From Sorlinia euscelidii (GTDB lineage: Bacteria; Pseudomonadota; Alphaproteobacteria; Acetobacterales; Acetobacteraceae): a DNA stretch of 64,000 nucleotides. The notes beneath the pieces are model-generated. The model did no database searches and was not told the origin of the DNA. It saw only the letters and a list, made by a program, of their open reading frames with translations. Below are positions 17,642-26,769 of this stretch, one piece after another; within the stretch, counting starts at the first letter, position 1, and each line of letters starts with the position of its first letter. The position numbers and the translations under genes were made by a program. The DNA is taken from the NCBI RefSeq assembly GCF_036452155.1, contig NZ_JAWJZY010000001.1. One strand, written 5' to 3'.

Positions 17642-19132
17642 ATGGCAAAGAAAGCTTCTTCGACGGCATCCAAAACGGTTGCTTCCGCAAGTCAGATGCG
17701 GCGCAAGCCCGCTTCCCCGGATAAAGCCGCCGTCGAACACGTTTTTGATTTGATACGCGATCATTCGATTGAATTGGTTGATCTGCGCTTCACGGACCCG
17801 AAAGGCAAGTGGCAGCACACAACGCAGTGGCACACGACGATCGATGAAAGCGCCTTTATCGATGGCTTCATGTTTGATGGCTCATCCATCGCGGGATGGA
17901 AGACCATCAACAAATCCGACATGGTTTTGTTGCCGGACCCCACGACCGCGGTCCTGGACCCGTTTTCCGCCAAGCCGCAATTGATCCTTATTTGTGACGT
18001 TGTCGATCCCGGCACGAAGGAATTTTACAATCGAGATCCACGCTCCATCGCGAAGGCGGCGGAAGCTTATCTGAAGTCATCCGGTCTGGGTGACTCCGCT
18101 AGCTTCGGCCCGGAGGCTGAATTCTTCATCTTCGACAATGTCAAATTCGGCACCGGCCCGAATTACGCGTCCTATCGCCTCGATAGTATTGAGGGACCGG
18201 ACGCATCGATGAAGGACTTCCCGGAAGGGAATATGGGGCATCGCCCGGGTGTTAAAGGCGGCTACTTCCCGGTCGCCCCGGTAGATAGTGAGTGCGACCT
18301 GCGTGCCGAGATGCTCTCCACCATGAGTGAGATGGGGCTGTCGGTTGAAAAGCACCATCACGAGGTTGCCCAGTCCCAACATGAACTCGGCACGAAGTTC
18401 GCGACATTGGTCCGGGCGGCGGACTATATGCAGATCTATAAATATTGCGTGCATAATGTCGCCCATTCCTACGGAAAAACGGCGACCTTCATGCCGAAGC
18501 CGATCGCGGGCGATAATGGCTCAGGGATGCATGTCCATCAATCTGTCTGGAAGGATGGGAAGCCGCTTTTCGCCGGGCAGGAATATGCGGATTTGTCGAA
18601 GGAGGCGCTTTATTACATTGGCGGTATTATCAAACATGCCAAAGCGCTCAACGCTTTCACCAATCCGTCGACCAACTCTTACAAGCGTCTGATCCCGGGT
18701 TTTGAGGCGCCGGTGCTTCTGGCTTATTCCGCTGCCAATCGTTCCGCCTCCTGCCGCATCCCTTACAGTGTCGGGCCGAAAGCCAAGCGCGTCGAAGTGC
18801 GTTTCCCTGATCCGACGGCCAATCCCTACCTGGCTTTCGCCGCCATGTTGATGGCGGGGCTCGATGGCATCCGTAACAAGATTCACCCGGGTGAAGCCAA
18901 TGACAAAGATCTCTACGAGCTTCCGAAGGAAGAACTTGCGCAGATCCCGACCGTTTGCGGCTCTCTTCGAGAAGCTCTCGAGTCACTGGAAAGCGACCAT
19001 GAATTCCTCCTTCAAGGTGATGTCTTCTCGAGAGATCAGATCGACAGCTATATCGCGCTGAAATGGAACGAGGTTCACAAATTCGAACATGCGCCCCATC
19101 CGATCGAGTTTGAGATGTATTACTCCGTATAA
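17642..19132 (+). CDS. glnA: Glutamine synthetase, type I
   Basis: Makes glutamine from glutamate, ammonia and ATP. From the ATG at 17642 the protein has 496 residues. An unusual basic N-terminal extension (MAKKASSTASKTVASAS and on to about residue 28) precedes the normal GlnA start (HVFDLIRDHSIELVDLRFTD). Family landmarks are DGSSIAGWKTINKSDM, GPEAEFFIFD, NGSGMHVHQSVWKDGKP and NRSASCRIPY. The adenylylation loop is DKDLYELPKEE with the target Tyr, so GlnE control is expected. An upstream in-frame start at 17555 exists but only lengthens the atypical part. A terminator follows directly. No glnB lies beside it. Confidence 0.96.
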   Translation: MAKKASSTASKTVASASQMRRKPASPDKAAVEHVFDLIRDHSIELVDLRFTDPKGKWQHTTQWHTTIDESAFIDGFMFDGSSIAGWKTINKSDMVLLPDPTTAVLDPFSAKPQLILICDVVDPGTKEFYNRDPRSIAKAAEAYLKSSGLGDSASFGPEAEFFIFDNVKFGTGPNYASYRLDSIEGPDASMKDFPEGNMGHRPGVKGGYFPVAPVDSECDLRAEMLSTMSEMGLSVEKHHHEVAQSQHELGTKFATLVRAADYMQIYKYCVHNVAHSYGKTATFMPKPIAGDNGSGMHVHQSVWKDGKPLFAGQEYADLSKEALYYIGGIIKHAKALNAFTNPSTNSYKRLIPGFEAPVLLAYSAANRSASCRIPYSVGPKAKRVEVRFPDPTANPYLAFAAMLMAGLDGIRNKIHPGEANDKDLYELPKEELAQIPTVCGSLREALESLESDHEFLLQGDVFSRDQIDSYIALKWNEVHKFEHAPHPIEFEMYYSV

Positions 19133-19141
19133 AGCTTCGCG

Positions 19142-19171
19142 AAACCCGGCCCTGGCGCCGGGTTTTTTTTT
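19142..19171 (+). terminator. Rho-independent terminator of glnA
   Basis: A nine-pair stem AAACCCGGC / GCCGGGTTT (19142-19150 with 19157-19165), loop of six, runs into nine consecutive T (19163-19171). It lies ten bases past the glnA stop. Confidence 0.93.
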
Positions 19172-19566
19172 GCCGGCTCCGTCCCGATCTCCGCAGGCGA
19201 TATGGAATGCACGTTTTAAGTATCGGGCTGATTGCCTTGCAGATTTGTGCCCGGCCATCGTAAAAATCCGCAAATCAAGTAAATGGCGGCGGATTACGGC
19301 TCAAATATTTGAATTTACGCATATATCTGGTTGCGCCTTCCGTTTTTTACGCCACTAATTTGCGCTTTCAGTATGAATTGCAATTTATTCTCATCACCCG
19401 TATGATCCGGGCTTAAATAATTTTCCGTCGCACTCCAAATTTTACTGATAAGCAGAATTTTCGTTCGTTCCCTGGAGATATTTGCGACCTCTCACCAAGC
19501 ATGATGGCGGATTTGAACGCGTCGGCTTTCGTGGTCCGGCGTCTATTTTAAAAAGGAGGTTCGGCA
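19172..19566. other. Gene-free region upstream of the mannitol dehydrogenase family gene
   Basis: About 395 bases, A/T-rich in its second half, with no ORF I would call. It ends in a very good Shine-Dalgarno sequence, AAAAGGAGGT at 19551-19560, seven bases before the TTG start of the next gene. Confidence 0.4.
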
Positions 19567-21065
19567 TTGAGGTTGTCCCGCGAGCTATTGAGCACGCTTC
19601 CGCATTCTGTCTATCGCCCGCATTATGACGTGAAGTTGCTCAGGTCCGGCATCGTTCACCTTGGTTGCGGCAACTTCCATCGGGCACATCAGGCCGTCGC
19701 AACCCAGGCCGCCCTCAATGAAATGGGTGAAGAGGGTCAGCATTGGGGCATTGCGTCCGCGACCATGCGCCGGCCGGGCCTCGTGGCGCAGCTGGCGCAG
19801 CAGGACCATCTCTACACCCTCCTCACGCGGGAGCGCACGGGCACGACCGCTTCCGTCATTGGCAGCCTGCATAAGGTGTTCTGCGCCGCGGATCGGCCTG
19901 ACCGCCTGATTGAACGCATCGCATCTCCCACCACGAAAATCGTGACCCTGACGATCACAGCCACGGGCTATCATCTTTCCGCTGATGGTCAGCTCGATGT
20001 CACGGATCCGCTTATACGGAACGATTTCAATAGTCCCACTCCCATATCGGCCGTCGCCTTCCTGACACGGGGCCTTGAGAGGGTCAGACAAAGAGGCACA
20101 ACCCCGCCCGTTATCATATGCTGTGACAATCTCAGCCATAATGGCGTGACATTACGCGCGGCCGTCACAGCTTTCGCTGAGGCGGAGGGGCAGGGCGCGC
20201 TCGCTCGATGGATCGCAGCACATGTTCAGTTTCCGGACACGATGGTGGATCGTATCGTGCCCACGCCGCATGAAGGGACATTGCCGACGCCAGACGCTTA
20301 CTGGGCGGCATTGATGATGAGATCCCAGTTTCGGCCGAACCCTGGTTTCAGTGGATCATCCAGCATTTCGACGGGCCGCGGCCCTTGTGGGAGGCGCATC
20401 ACGGCACGCGCTTCGTCCATGACGTTGACATGTTTGAGCGCGCCAAACTCCAGATGCTGAATGGCAGCCATATGTTACTGGCCTATGTCGGGCAGCTCTC
20501 CGGGTTGGAAACGATCGCCGAGGCCGCGTCCGATCCCACGCTCGGACCGCTGGCGCGGCGCTTTATGCGCTTCGAGCAAACGGCCGGGCTCGATCTTCCG
20601 GAGACGGAACTCGATGATTACACGGATGAGCTGATGTCCCGCCTGAAAAACCCCGCCATCGTACATGAGGCCGAGCGTATCGGTCGCAATGGTTCGGCCA
20701 AAATGGCGGCCCGCGTCATTCGCCCCATGCGGGAGAATATCTCGGCGGGGCGCGATGTGACCGGCGCGGTCCTTCTGATCGCCAGTTGGATTCGCTGGTT
20801 TGCCCTGCATGAAAAGGAAGCGCTGGAAATCTCACTGGAAGACCCGCGCGCGGCCGCGCTGAAGAGGATCTGCGCGGAATGCCGGGATCATCATGCGGCG
20901 CAGGCGGAGGCTTTTCTGGCGATGGAAGAGGTTTTCGGCCCCAGCCTTCCCGATCATGACAAATATGTTGCCGATATTGCCGGGATGCTCAGGCGCATCA
21001 CCGAGCAGAACATGCACGATGTTTTGCGGGCCACGCTTAAGGGCGAAAGCGTCGCCGTCTCCTGA
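19567..21065 (+). CDS. Mannitol dehydrogenase family oxidoreductase (mannitol 2-dehydrogenase / fructuronate reductase type), frameshifted in this sequence
   Basis: NAD(P)-dependent polyol or sugar-acid oxidoreductase. The first part (19567 to about 20312) has the Rossmann motif IVHLGCGNFHRAHQA and ICCDNLSHNG. The second part continues in another frame from about 20313 (DEIPVSAEPWFQWIIQHFDG) and carries the catalytic set KLQMLNGSH, whose Lys-x4-Asn-x2-His spacing equals K295/N300/H303 of Pseudomonas mannitol 2-dehydrogenase. One added base near TTGAT at 20311-20315 gives 499 residues, a normal length. The start is TTG, chosen for the perfect AAGGAGGT site seven bases upstream. Substrate choice between mannitol/fructose and hexuronates is open. 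The gene is convergent with a HAD phosphatase. Confidence 0.9.
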
Positions 21066-21100
21066 AAGCGCGCCCGCGTCAGACGGGCACCTGTCAGACA

Positions 21101-21814
21101 TCAGGCTTCCGAGGCACTCCGGCGGATAAATGCCGCCACGTCGTGAAGGCTTTCGACGACGGCCCAGGCTTTTGCACGCACGTCATCTGTAGGTTGAAGC
21201 AGGTCGGGTACCACGATAACGCGGATGCTGGCAGCATGGGCCGCGCGGGCGCCGGTGTGAGAATCCTCCAGCGCAAGGCAGAGAGAGGGTGGGACTTTGA
21301 TGGCTTCCGCCGCTTTAAGATAAGGTTCAGGGTCAGGTTTGCCGCGATGAACATCGTCACGCGTCACGATCGCATCAAATCTGTCGAAAAGCCCGACGAG
21401 CTTCAGGTGATGATCCGCGCGAACATGGCTTGAGGAGGTCGCAATCGCGCGCGGTAAATGCAGCGTGTCGAGAAGATCGAGCAGAGGGACGACGCCCTCC
21501 TTCAATGTCAGCTTTCCGGCATCGACCATTTGCCGCAGGGCAATTTCCTGCCCGTTGAAAAACGCGTCACTCGGGAAGCTTTCCCCAAACACCTCCCGCA
21601 CCAGGGCGCGGCATCCATCGGCAGGCACGCCGATCATCCGGCGGCAGAACGCCATGGACATGTCGTAGCCCAGCGCATGAGCCGACGCGACCAGCGCCTC
21701 CATCGCCAGGTTTTCACTGTCCAGCAACAGGCCGTCCATGTCGAAAATGACGCCTTTGACCGGGCCGAGCTGTGGGTTTTCTCCGGACGTAAGGTGATCC
21801 TTCGCTGACATCAA
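21101..21814 (-). CDS. HAD-IA family phosphatase (beta-phosphoglucomutase/YcjU-like)
   Basis: The 237-residue protein has motif I FDMDGLLLDSENLAMEAL with both aspartates, motif II AIATSSSHVRAD, motif III DVHRGKPDPEPYLKAAE and motif IV CLALEDSHTGARAAH. The cap between motifs I and II is helical and contains AFCRRMIGVPADG, as in beta-phosphoglucomutase-like and sugar-phosphate phosphatases. The substrate cannot be fixed. It is convergent with the polyol dehydrogenase gene 35 bases away. A GCCCG/CGGGC stem at the junction (about 21071-21087) may stop transcripts. Confidence 0.82.
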   Translation of the reverse strand: MMSAKDHLTSGENPQLGPVKGVIFDMDGLLLDSENLAMEALVASAHALGYDMSMAFCRRMIGVPADGCRALVREVFGESFPSDAFFNGQEIALRQMVDAGKLTLKEGVVPLLDLLDTLHLPRAIATSSSHVRADHHLKLVGLFDRFDAIVTRDDVHRGKPDPEPYLKAAEAIKVPPSLCLALEDSHTGARAAHAASIRVIVVPDLLQPTDDVRAKAWAVVESLHDVAAFIRRSASEA

Positions 21815-22161
21815 TCACTCCCTTTTGCCGCGCTGAGCATACAGCCTGTCTTCCCGCACGCAAGCCCGCGACATGACAGCAGCGCCTGCGTAAAAGTCCG
21901 GTCACTCAAACTTGAGCACGTAAGACGTATTGAAATTGAAATATTTTGTTATAATTAGTCAAACAGCTATTAAAGCGCGGCGCGGGTCTCGGTGGATCAA
22001 CGATACACGCATCGACAATTAATTTAGTATTTACGATAAGAAAGGGACGTGGACCGCTTTCCGCAGCCCGTCTGATTTGAGAGTTTTTTACGCGGTTGAT
22101 AACCCGTTTCTTTTGAATGTTGGATGGACGTCGTCAGTGATTTGGCGGCCACGAAATTATT
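21815..22161. other. Gene-free region between the HAD phosphatase and the Hint protein gene
   Basis: About 350 bases with an A/T-rich core (21910-22060). A 64-codon ORF on the minus strand is present but has no ribosome site and an unconvincing composition. I take the region as the divergent promoters of the two flanking genes. Confidence 0.4.
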
Positions 22162-24027
22162 ATGTCTGTATGGTTTGATAAAAATGGTTTCCAAGGTAAA
22201 GGAAACGTCATTACTCAAAGCGGGACTTACACTCTTTATCCTGCAGTCTACATCCCGCCCAGCCCGACAGCATCGGGTCCCGCAGAAGCGGTTGTTACGG
22301 GGCCAAACGTGGTGGCGACCATTTCAACGCCCAAATTGGCTGCGAACCTGATTGTCTCCTATAAAGTTACGGCCCAGAACGGCGCGACCGTCACAATGGG
22401 TGACCCGCAGAACAGTGCTCTCTCGGTCGTTGCCGGCAGCACATTGATTGCTGATGGCGGCACTCTAAATGTGAATGGCAACTCGATCGGTGCATTTACG
22501 CAAGCCAAATATGTTGTCGAGAATGGCGGCTCTCTCAACATCACCGCCATTCATGGGTCGACAATCGTCAGCGCCCTCGAAAACTCTAAAATGTCGTTCG
22601 GAGACGGAGGCGGCACACTTCGACTTGGAGTCGGGCAGGATGGTGCCGATAAAATCGAATTCAACGCCATTGAAGGCTTCGATCAACCGAATGCGGTGAT
22701 TGAGATCGACGGCGCAACCTCCGTGACGAACGTAGAGAAATCCCTCATCTTTTTCACCAAGATCACGTTTGACAATGGCTTGTCGATTTTATTGTCCGGC
22801 GATTATACTGATGACGTCAAAAACAGTAATCTTTTCCAAAAGACGGACGGCAAAAATCTCTTCATCAGTGCGTCCCCCAACCCTGATATCACGACGCTTC
22901 CCGTCACAGGCGGTTTTGATCCCGTGTGCTACCTCGCTGACACCATGGTAGAGACGGTGACCGGTGAAAAACCGGTTCAGGATCTCCAGGTCGGTGATGA
23001 AGTGGTTACGCGTGACGCCTCCGGCATCGTTTCGACGCAGCCTGTCATCTGGACCGGCAAATCACGCCTCAAAGCAAATCCAACTCTCAGCGACGACAGG
23101 TCGGGCTTTCCCATCCGCATCAAGGCCGGTGCGCTGGCGGATGACGTGCCGCATCAGGATCTCCTCATCACATCGGAACATGCTGTCTTTCTCGAAGGGC
23201 ATTTCAATCCTGCGCGCATGTTGGTCAATGGTCGCACCATCTCCTATGATCGCAGCATTGCAGAATATGATTATTTCCATTTCGAGACAGCCCGGCATGG
23301 CATCGTCCGCGTCAATGGTGCCGCATCGGAAACTTATCTCAATAACGGCTTGCGGGATCAGTTTCTGGAGCAGAACTGGGCAGAGGGTGTGACGGCATCC
23401 GACGGCGCGAAGCAATGGGGGCTTGATAGTGCCGCCCCCCTTTGCGTCACGCCGGATTTTGTCCGAAATATCTATCAGGCGCTCAGGGACCGAGCCGAAC
23501 AGGTTGATCCTTCCAGCGCGTCCGCCGCGGAAGAGGGATTCGACGTCACGGAGGACGCGGACCTACATCTTGAGACGGTCGATGGCGCGCGCCTTCCTTT
23601 ACGGAGCGTCTCGGATGGGTTTTACGCGTTCAGCCTCCCGACAGGGCACTCACGATTTTACCTGACGTCACGCGTCACGCGACCCTGTGATGCGCAGGGT
23701 CCTTACATTGATGATCGCCGCCTTCTCGGGGTGCTGGTTGGGGAGATTGTTCTGGAAAAACCGACGGGGCACATTGAGATGATGGACCATTTGACGAATG
23801 AGAGTCTTCAAGGCTGGTCCTCAATCGAAAACCATCCATCCCGCTGGACAAGTGGTCGCGCAGAAATCATCCTGGATGATGCGACAGACACGCACGACAA
23901 CGTGCTTGCGATCAAAATTTTGTCAACGGGATTGCATCGCCTTCCTCCGCATCCGGCGGATGTCATGCCGGAATCTATCCTGGAAAGTCTGGCGAAAGCG
24001 GACAGGGTTATGCAGCCTGCTCTCTGA
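22162..24027 (+). CDS. Hint (Hedgehog/intein) domain protein with an AIDA-like beta-repeat N-terminus
   Basis: The 621-residue protein has three parts. Residues 1-250 are Gly/Asn/Thr-rich short repeats (ENGGSLNITAIHGSTIVSAL, DGGGTLRLGVG) like beta-helix passenger sequences. A Hint domain starts at Cys256 in FDPVCYLADTMVETVTGEKP and includes the TxxH block ITSEHAVF plus HFETARHGIVRVNGAASETY. A C-terminal module of about 140 residues contains GPYIDDRRLLGVLVGEIVL. No C-extein junction (His-Asn followed by Cys/Ser/Thr) is evident, so self-cleavage at the Cys rather than splicing is the expected chemistry. There is no Sec signal. Such proteins are abundant in Acetobacteraceae but their function is unknown to me. 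A related gene lies at 31991-33466. Confidence 0.85.
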   Translation: MSVWFDKNGFQGKGNVITQSGTYTLYPAVYIPPSPTASGPAEAVVTGPNVVATISTPKLAANLIVSYKVTAQNGATVTMGDPQNSALSVVAGSTLIADGGTLNVNGNSIGAFTQAKYVVENGGSLNITAIHGSTIVSALENSKMSFGDGGGTLRLGVGQDGADKIEFNAIEGFDQPNAVIEIDGATSVTNVEKSLIFFTKITFDNGLSILLSGDYTDDVKNSNLFQKTDGKNLFISASPNPDITTLPVTGGFDPVCYLADTMVETVTGEKPVQDLQVGDEVVTRDASGIVSTQPVIWTGKSRLKANPTLSDDRSGFPIRIKAGALADDVPHQDLLITSEHAVFLEGHFNPARMLVNGRTISYDRSIAEYDYFHFETARHGIVRVNGAASETYLNNGLRDQFLEQNWAEGVTASDGAKQWGLDSAAPLCVTPDFVRNIYQALRDRAEQVDPSSASAAEEGFDVTEDADLHLETVDGARLPLRSVSDGFYAFSLPTGHSRFYLTSRVTRPCDAQGPYIDDRRLLGVLVGEIVLEKPTGHIEMMDHLTNESLQGWSSIENHPSRWTSGRAEIILDDATDTHDNVLAIKILSTGLHRLPPHPADVMPESILESLAKADRVMQPAL

Positions 24028-24051
24028 TATATTCGCCACTGAATGTCGTCG

Positions 24052-24093
24052 CCCCTCACGAATCCTTTTTGACAAAAATTCGTGAGGGGTTTT
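24052..24093 (+). terminator. Rho-independent terminator after the Hint gene
   Basis: A perfect 12-pair stem CCCCTCACGAAT / ATTCGTGAGGGG (24052-24063 with 24078-24089), 14-base loop, then TTTT (24090-24093). It begins 24 bases after the stop. The loop is T-rich then A-rich, so it may function in both directions. Confidence 0.9.
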
Positions 24094-24661
24094 CGCATCG
24101 TCGATCTTTGTCGCGCTGGGGATAATAGAAAATCCGCGCTGTACGTTAAAACTTTATCCCGCTGATTGTCAGCGGCCCCTTGTCACCGGACACCCATCAT
24201 GGCGGAGCGCCGGGGAGTTTCGACCCGTCAGTCGGGAGCAGATGGAGAGAGAGGGTTTCTTTCCGATGCAATATTTGCTAAGTTTTTCAGCCTTCTCAAA
24301 ACCCAAATAATTTGAGATTGGTCCGGGCAGTGTTGACTGTTGGCGGCCTCATCCTCAGATGCATGATGATATCGGCGCTCTGACGGTTGGATTGGTTTCA
24401 GGGACGACGTTCGGTCCTGAAACGCGCTTATCCGTGAGAGGGAAGGGTTTTTACGCAGAAATCTGCGTGACGCGGCCCGTTTATTAAGGTTTATTGATTG
24501 CTTTTAATGTATAAATTGACTTCAGGTGGCTACACGTTTCAAATTTTTGACAAAAGCAATCTTCCAATGGCGCACACCGGGTGTAATGTTTAAAGCGGTA
24601 TTCCACCGGATTTGCTTGCCAGGTTTGTAAACGGACGGGCTGACAAAGGAGCCTTTTCGCA
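24094..24661. other. Gene-free region with two orphan hairpins
   Basis: About 570 bases without a credible gene longer than 40 codons. Two clear inverted repeats stand close together. GTTTCAGGGAC / GTCCTGAAAC (24395-24405 with 24414-24423, one bulged base) is followed by ACGCAG-AAAT-CTGCGT (24453-24468). Neither has a T tract. They may belong to a small RNA or to the leader of the 54-residue gene downstream, which has the ribosome site AAGGAG at 24647-24652. Confidence 0.4.
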
Positions 24662-24826
24662 ATGACAGTAGAGATCAAAACGTTGATCGCATCGGCCAAT
24701 CGCCTCGCGAAGGAGGGTCACCGTAATGAGGCGGAAAGACTGATCGAGGAAATCTACTCGTATTACGAGCAGCTGACCTATCGGGAGGTCGCGTCCCCGC
24801 CCGAAGATTACGCGCAGAGAGAATGA
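24662..24826 (+). CDS. Small hypothetical protein, 54 residues
   Basis: The protein reads MTVEIKTLIASANRLAKEGH at its start and ends in PPEDYAQRE. It is acidic, and predicted to be two helices (residues 3-20 and 22-40) with a conserved-looking pattern EAERLIEEIYSYYEQLTYRE. A strong ribosome site, AAGGAG, lies nine bases before the ATG, and codon use resembles the neighbouring genes. I do not recognise the family. It is alone on its transcript, 630 bases after the Hint gene and 400 before fba. The ribosome site is the main support for calling it a gene. Confidence 0.6.
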   Translation: MTVEIKTLIASANRLAKEGHRNEAERLIEEIYSYYEQLTYREVASPPEDYAQRE

Positions 24827-25227
24827 TCGCTGCGCACGGCACCGCTCTGACAGCCATCTCCTCCTGAAAATTTCCCGTTTTCTGACGCGTCCGACATGCG
24901 ATTTTCGCACGGCAACAGCTGCGCGTCGCCAGTTGGGCCCGCGCGGATGATCATCATCCCCCTCCGCGACTGACCAGAATAAGACTCGGCTTGACGCGAT
25001 ATTTCTGCATATCGACGCGCGTCCGACAAAAATTTATCCCATCCCTGTATTCAGCTTTTACCAACCAAGAAACTGCATGGTTATGGCGTTTTAGGACGAA
25101 CGCTCACATCAAATGTGATGGGCTTTCGCGCGGCGTCACAATGTAAAACCATCACGTGGGGTAGCAAAATCATCATAAATTTTGTTATATTCCATTCCAG
25201 TTCATCACAGATTTATAGAGTTCAACT
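24827..25227. other. Gene-free region upstream of the aldolase gene
   Basis: About 400 bases with no credible gene. The final 90 bases are A/T-rich (TAAATTTTGTTATATTCC around 25175-25195) and probably contain the fba promoter. Confidence 0.4.
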
Positions 25228-26333
25228 ATGGTTTCCGATATCTCGCCTTCCACAACTCATCAGTCCCGGACGTTAAAGCCGGGCGTCGTCACGGGCGAAG
25301 ATTACCGCGCACTCGTTGAAGCGTGCAAAGCGGGCGGTTACGCCCTGCCTGCCGTCAATGTTGTCGGCACGAATAGTGTCAACGCCGTTCTCGAAGCCGC
25401 CGCCGCCAATCGCTCCGACATCATCATTCAATGTTCCAATGGCGGTGCGCGTTTTTTCGCGGGGGAAGGACTGGCGGATGCCGAGAAGGCCCGCATCCTG
25501 GGGCGGCTTCCATGGCGCGCCATGTCCACAGTCTCGCGAAAGAATATGGCATCTGTGTCATTTTGCACACGGACCACGCCAACCGGAAGCTCATTCCATG
25601 GGTGGAGGGCCTGCTGGATGTCAGTGAGCAGGAAGTCGCTGCCGGACGCCCGCCCCTCTTCTCATCCCATATGATTGACCTCTCCGCTGAACCGCTTGAA
25701 GATAATCTGCGTGAATGCGCGCGGCTTTTGCCATATATGGCGCGCCTCGGCATCAGCCTGGAGTTCGAGCTCGGAGTGACAGGCGGAGAGGAAGATGGCG
25801 TTGGCCATGATCTTGAGGATCACGCCGATAACGCGCATCTTTATACGCAGCCCGAGGATGTCCTAAAAGCCTGGGACATGCTTTCACCCTTGGGTCACGT
25901 CACCATCGCGGCCTCTTTCGGCAATGTGCACGGCGTTTATAAGCCGGGCAATGTACAATTGCGCCCTGAAATCCTGCTGCATTCCCAGCAATATGTGGCG
26001 AAGGCAAAGGGCCTGCCCGACAAGCCGCTCAGCCTCGTCTTCCATGGGGGTTCCGGCTCCGAGAAAGATAAGATCGCGGCGGCCGTCTCCTACGGTGTCT
26101 TTAAAATGAACATCGATACGGATGTGCAATTCGCGTTTGCGCATGGTATCGGCGATTTTGTTTTCTCTCATGATGAAGCTTTTCGCTACCAGATCGACCC
26201 TGAGACGGACGCGCCTTACAAAAAGTTTTACGACCCTCGTAAATGGCTGAGAGAGGGTGAAAAGGCGATCATCGCCCGCCTCAATGAAAGCTTCCAGGAT
26301 CTCGGCTCCAAAGGGCGCTCAATCGCCGGTTAA
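25228..26333 (+). CDS. fba: Class II fructose-bisphosphate aldolase, frameshifted in this sequence
   Basis: Zinc-dependent aldolase that interconverts fructose-1,6-bisphosphate with dihydroxyacetone phosphate and glyceraldehyde-3-phosphate. The first part (25228 to about 25500) has LPAVNVVGTNSVNAVLEAAA and IIIQCSNGGARFF. The frame then changes and continues with AASMARHVHSLAKEYG to 26333, with the zinc/active-site segments ILHTDHANRK, EFELGVTGGEEDG, FGNVHGVYKPG and FHGGSGS. Adding one G to the GGGG at 25500-25503 restores ILGAASMA and a 368-residue protein, close to the 359 of the E. coli type. Since the enzyme is central to glycolysis and gluconeogenesis, a real null is unlikely. A terminator follows. 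Confidence 0.95.
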
Positions 26334-26354
26334 CGCCGAACCGTTGAGACGCTG

Positions 26355-26386
26355 ACGGCCTGTCATATTTTATGACGGGCCGTTTT
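26355..26386 (+). terminator. Rho-independent terminator after fba
   Basis: Stem ACGGCCTGTCAT / ATGACGGGCCGT (26355-26366 with 26372-26383, one T-G pair), five-base loop ATTTT, then a short T run to 26386, 22 bases past the fba stop. Confidence 0.88.
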
Positions 26387-26769
26387 GCTTTGGCCTTAAA
26401 AAACCTTTTTCTCGCAAATTTTTACCGGCAGCTTCACCTTGTCGAAGTGGGCTTGGTTGGCCGACAATGTTTCTTATCGAAGTACTAAGACTTCGTAACA
26501 AGTTTCTTAAAAAGACTTTTTTGGGCGTCTGCTTTTCTCAAAATGTTGCGAAATTCGGTCCAATGCGGTCAAAGGCGAGAGATTAGTCAGTCTTGTCAGT
26601 GGCAAGCGGAATTTTCACAAAAATTTTTTATACGGCGATACTGCACCTTTTTCGTATCTGTAGGCGCTCTACAGTCTCGCGGAGGGCGGGGTTCAATGCC
26701 ATACTGCGTTTCAAGCGAACCTGACACCGTTCCGTCTGTTTGGCGCCCCTCTGATCGTGATGAGACCCT
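26387..26769. other. Gene-free region upstream of putA
   Basis: About 380 bases, A/T-rich with several T runs (26397-26412, 26516-26521, 26625-26630). It contains no credible gene on either strand and should hold the putA promoter and any regulatory site. No specific operator is recognised. Confidence 0.4.

Noticed and set aside
19585..20139. 184-codon minus-strand frame opposite the mannitol dehydrogenase gene
   Set aside because: Shadow of the real gene; no ribosome site and no family motif.
22024..22218. 64-codon minus-strand ORF in the gap before the first Hint gene
   Set aside because: No ribosome site, overlaps the Hint gene start, composition unlike neighbours.
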